Source of the DNA: Thermoplasmata archaeon | Lineage (GTDB): Archaea > Thermoplasmatota > Thermoplasmata > Lutacidiplasmatales > UBA184 | DNA length: 7,312 nt | Assembly: GCA_030039865.1 (NCBI GenBank) | Contig: JASHUS010000221.1 | Location: forward strand, 1 to 7,312 | Reading direction: 5' to 3' | Shown here: positions 5,943 through 7,312 of the stretch, piece by piece | Layout of the letters: every line of letters begins with the position of its first letter | How positions within the stretch are numbered: the first letter of the stretch is position 1 | Made by a program: the position numbers and the translations under genes | The notes under the pieces: model-generated | The model's database searches: none | What the model was told of the DNA's origin: nothing | The model's input: the letters and a program-made list of their open reading frames with translations, nothing else

Positions 5943-6875
5943 CTAGGCCCCCTTCTTCCCGAGGATCGCGTCGAGCAGCGCCATGCGCACGGGCACGGCG
6001 AGGAACGCCTGCCGGAAGTACGTCGCGTGGGGCGTCTCGTCGACCTCGGGCGCGATCTCCCCCGCGCGCGGGAGCGGATGCATCACCGCGAGCCGGGGCT
6101 TCGCCGCCCGCAGGAGGGCCGCGTCCACCCGGTACGACCCGGCGACCTTCCGGTACTCGGCCTCGTCGCCGAACCGTTCCTTCTGGATCCGGGTGACGTA
6201 GAGCACGTCGGCGTCGTGGACCGCGCGCTCAAGGTTCGGCTCTTCGACGAGGCGGGCCCCCATCTGTTCGAGGCGCGTCCGCGTCGCCTCGGGCAGGCCG
6301 AGCGTCGGCGGAGCGCACAGGATGAGCTCGCTGCCGAACAGGGTCAGCGCGTGCGCGAGCGAGTGGACCGTGCGACCGTACTTGAGGTCCCCCAGCAGGA
6401 CGACCTTGAGACCGCTGAGGGTCTCGAACGCTTCCTGCATCGTCGCGAGGTCGAGGAGCGTCTGCGTGGGGTGTTGGCCGGCGCCGTCCCCGGCGTTGAT
6501 GACCGGCCGCTCGGACGCACGCGCCGCGAGCCGGGCGGACCCTTCGTTGGGGTGCCGGATCACGATCGCGTCGGCGTACGAGCTCAGCATCCGGATCGTG
6601 TCGTGGAGGCTCTCGCCCTTGCGCATCGAGGTCACCGAGGCGTCGGCGATCGTGATGCAGGTGCCGCCGAGCCGCTGGACCGCCGCCTCGAACGATAGGC
6701 GCGTGCGCGTCGACGGCTCGAAGAACGCCATCGCGACGATCTTGTCCGCGAGCGGATGGGCCACCTTCGTCCCCTCGGCGTACGGGATCATCTTCCGCGA
6801 GGCCGCGAGGAACTCCTCGATCTCCTCCCGGGAAAGGTCCCGGATCGAGATGATATCGCGACCGTGCAGGGCCAT
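5943..6875 (-). CDS. pyrB: Aspartate carbamoyltransferase catalytic chain PyrB
   Basis: PyrB joins carbamoyl phosphate and L-aspartate to N-carbamoyl-L-aspartate, the first committed step of pyrimidine synthesis; it acts as cytoplasmic trimers bound to PyrI. From the ATG at 6875 the protein is 310 aa, the normal family length. All key motifs are present: the carbamoyl-phosphate loop FEPSTRTR (52-59), the 80s loop SMRKGES with S83 and K86, R107-H108-P109, GAGQHPTQ (131-138), GDLKYGRTV (162-170), the aspartate-binding VTRIQ (227-231) and MHPLPR (265-270). A GTG at 6908 would add 11 residues, but that stretch is not family-like and lies within a TATA-like element placed correctly for a leaderless ATG at 6875, so I prefer the ATG. 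It is the first gene of the pyrB-pyrI-GDT1 operon and is divergent from the EamA gene. Identification is secure. Confidence 0.97.
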   Translation of the reverse strand: MALHGRDIISIRDLSREEIEEFLAASRKMIPYAEGTKVAHPLADKIVAMAFFEPSTRTRLSFEAAVQRLGGTCITIADASVTSMRKGESLHDTIRMLSSYADAIVIRHPNEGSARLAARASERPVINAGDGAGQHPTQTLLDLATMQEAFETLSGLKVVLLGDLKYGRTVHSLAHALTLFGSELILCAPPTLGLPEATRTRLEQMGARLVEEPNLERAVHDADVLYVTRIQKERFGDEAEYRKVAGSYRVDAALLRAAKPRLAVMHPLPRAGEIAPEVDETPHATYFRQAFLAVPVRMALLDAILGKKGA

Positions 6876-6899
6876 GCGGGGCGCGGCAGGAAACTCCCG

Positions 6900-6913
6900 C
6901 TTATGCACTTATC
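6900..6913 (-). promoter_or_regulatory. Likely TATA-like promoter element of pyrB
   Basis: The minus strand reads GATAAGTGCATAAG, an AT-richer patch with two ATAAG copies in a very GC-rich spacer. The nearer copy lies 25-32 bases upstream of the pyrB ATG at 6875, the distance expected if transcription starts at the ATG itself (leaderless mRNA). No ribosome-binding site precedes that ATG, which agrees. Confidence 0.4.
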
Positions 6914-6990
6914 CCCGGGGCGCCGTGCCCCGCCGACGACTCGCGCTCGCCCGTCGCAAGCCGTAAGCCCCCGGCCGAATCTCGCGCCGC

Positions 6991-7312
6991 ATGCCCTCGG
7001 CCCGCCCGTGGACGGTCCGAGCGCTCGTCGCGGTCCTCGGGACGATCTGGGGCCTGAACTTCATCTTCCTGAAGATCGGGCTCGACTATTCGGACCCGAT
7101 CTGGCTCGCTTTCCTGCGCGCGCTGCTTGGAACGGCCGGGACCGTCGCCCTCATGGGACCGCTTCGAGCCCGGGGCGGCCTCGACGCCCGGGGCCGCCGT
7201 GATGCGATGCTCATCGGCCTCCCTTCGACGACGGTCTTCTACGCCCTGCTCTTCGTCGGGATCACCTCGGTGCTTCCCGGCTTCGCCTCCGTGCTCGTGT
7301 ACACGTTCCCGC
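6991..7312 (+). CDS. EamA/DMT-family transporter, N-terminal part (cut by window end)
   Basis: The frame opens at ATG 6991 and runs to the window end without a stop (107 codons seen; family members have about 290). An in-frame TAA at 6964-6966, with no other start codon between, fixes the start. Hydrophobic helices lie at ~9-31, ~36-56 and ~72-95, with a fourth beginning near 97. The EamA pattern is clear: W20-G-x-N23-F-x(3)-K28 in helix 1, then P36 and a conserved Arg (R43) in helix 2, as in drug/metabolite transporters. These proteins move small metabolites such as amino acids across the cytoplasmic membrane; substrate cannot be told from this part. There is no clear ribosome-binding site or TATA element, so it may be leaderless. 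It diverges from pyrB across 115 bp. Confidence 0.85.
   Translation, partial: MPSARPWTVRALVAVLGTIWGLNFIFLKIGLDYSDPIWLAFLRALLGTAGTVALMGPLRARGGLDARGRRDAMLIGLPSTTVFYALLFVGITSVLPGFASVLVYTFP

Noticed and set aside
5412..6698. 428-codon plus-strand open frame
   Set aside because: It is antisense to pyrB, pyrI and part of the GDT1-like gene, all clearly identified. Its Arg/Asp/Val-rich, low-complexity protein is typical of antisense frames in GC-rich DNA.
1..7312. Defence island, CRISPR array, insertion sequence or toxin-antitoxin pair
   Set aside because: No direct-repeat array, transposase, terminal repeats or effector nuclease was seen. The STAND-like ATPase alone is not enough evidence for a defence system.

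Overview
The window looks like a GC-rich archaeal chromosome segment. The archaeal signals are a deoxyhypusine-synthase-family gene, a pyrB-pyrI pair encoding both chains of the allosteric aspartate carbamoyltransferase, short AT-rich TATA-like elements in otherwise GC-rich gaps, GTG starts, and some genes with no ribosome-binding site (probably leaderless). A high-GC member of the Thermoplasmatota is a reasonable guess, but no rRNA or phylogenetic marker here proves it. Four of the six visible stop codons are TAG.

Layout, left to right. (1) 1-945 (+): the C-terminal part of a TPR-repeat protein whose beginning lies outside the window. (2) 946-1426: a 481-bp gap without a convincing gene. It holds an AT-rich island with TATA-like elements and several short inverted repeats. 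(3) 1427-2494/2515 (-): a deoxyhypusine-synthase-family enzyme. It keeps the catalytic lysine but lacks several substrate-contact residues of canonical DHS. (4) 2588-4954 (+): a large STAND-like P-loop ATPase with a TPR-type C-terminal half, divergent from (3) across a 72-93 bp spacer. Its last 39 codons plus stop run antisense into the next gene. (5) 4835-6875 (-): a tight pyrB-pyrI-GDT1 operon, transcribed leftward in the order pyrB, pyrI, membrane transporter. (6) 6991-7312 (+): the start of an EamA/DMT-family transporter, cut by the window end.

How the genes may work together: PyrB and PyrI form aspartate carbamoyltransferase, the first committed step of pyrimidine synthesis. The GDT1/UPF0016-like protein is translated from the same likely transcript. 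Members of that family move Mn2+/Ca2+, but both of its signature motifs are altered here, so the substrate is uncertain. The two TPR-containing genes resemble the sensor or scaffold part of signal-transduction ATPases; no partner gene is visible. The leftmost ~1.4 kb (about 55-60% GC in sampled rows) is clearly less GC-rich than the ATPase gene (up to about 80% in a sampled row), which hints at a different history for the left end. No CRISPR array, insertion sequence, tRNA or rRNA was found, and I see no clear evidence of a new multi-gene system.
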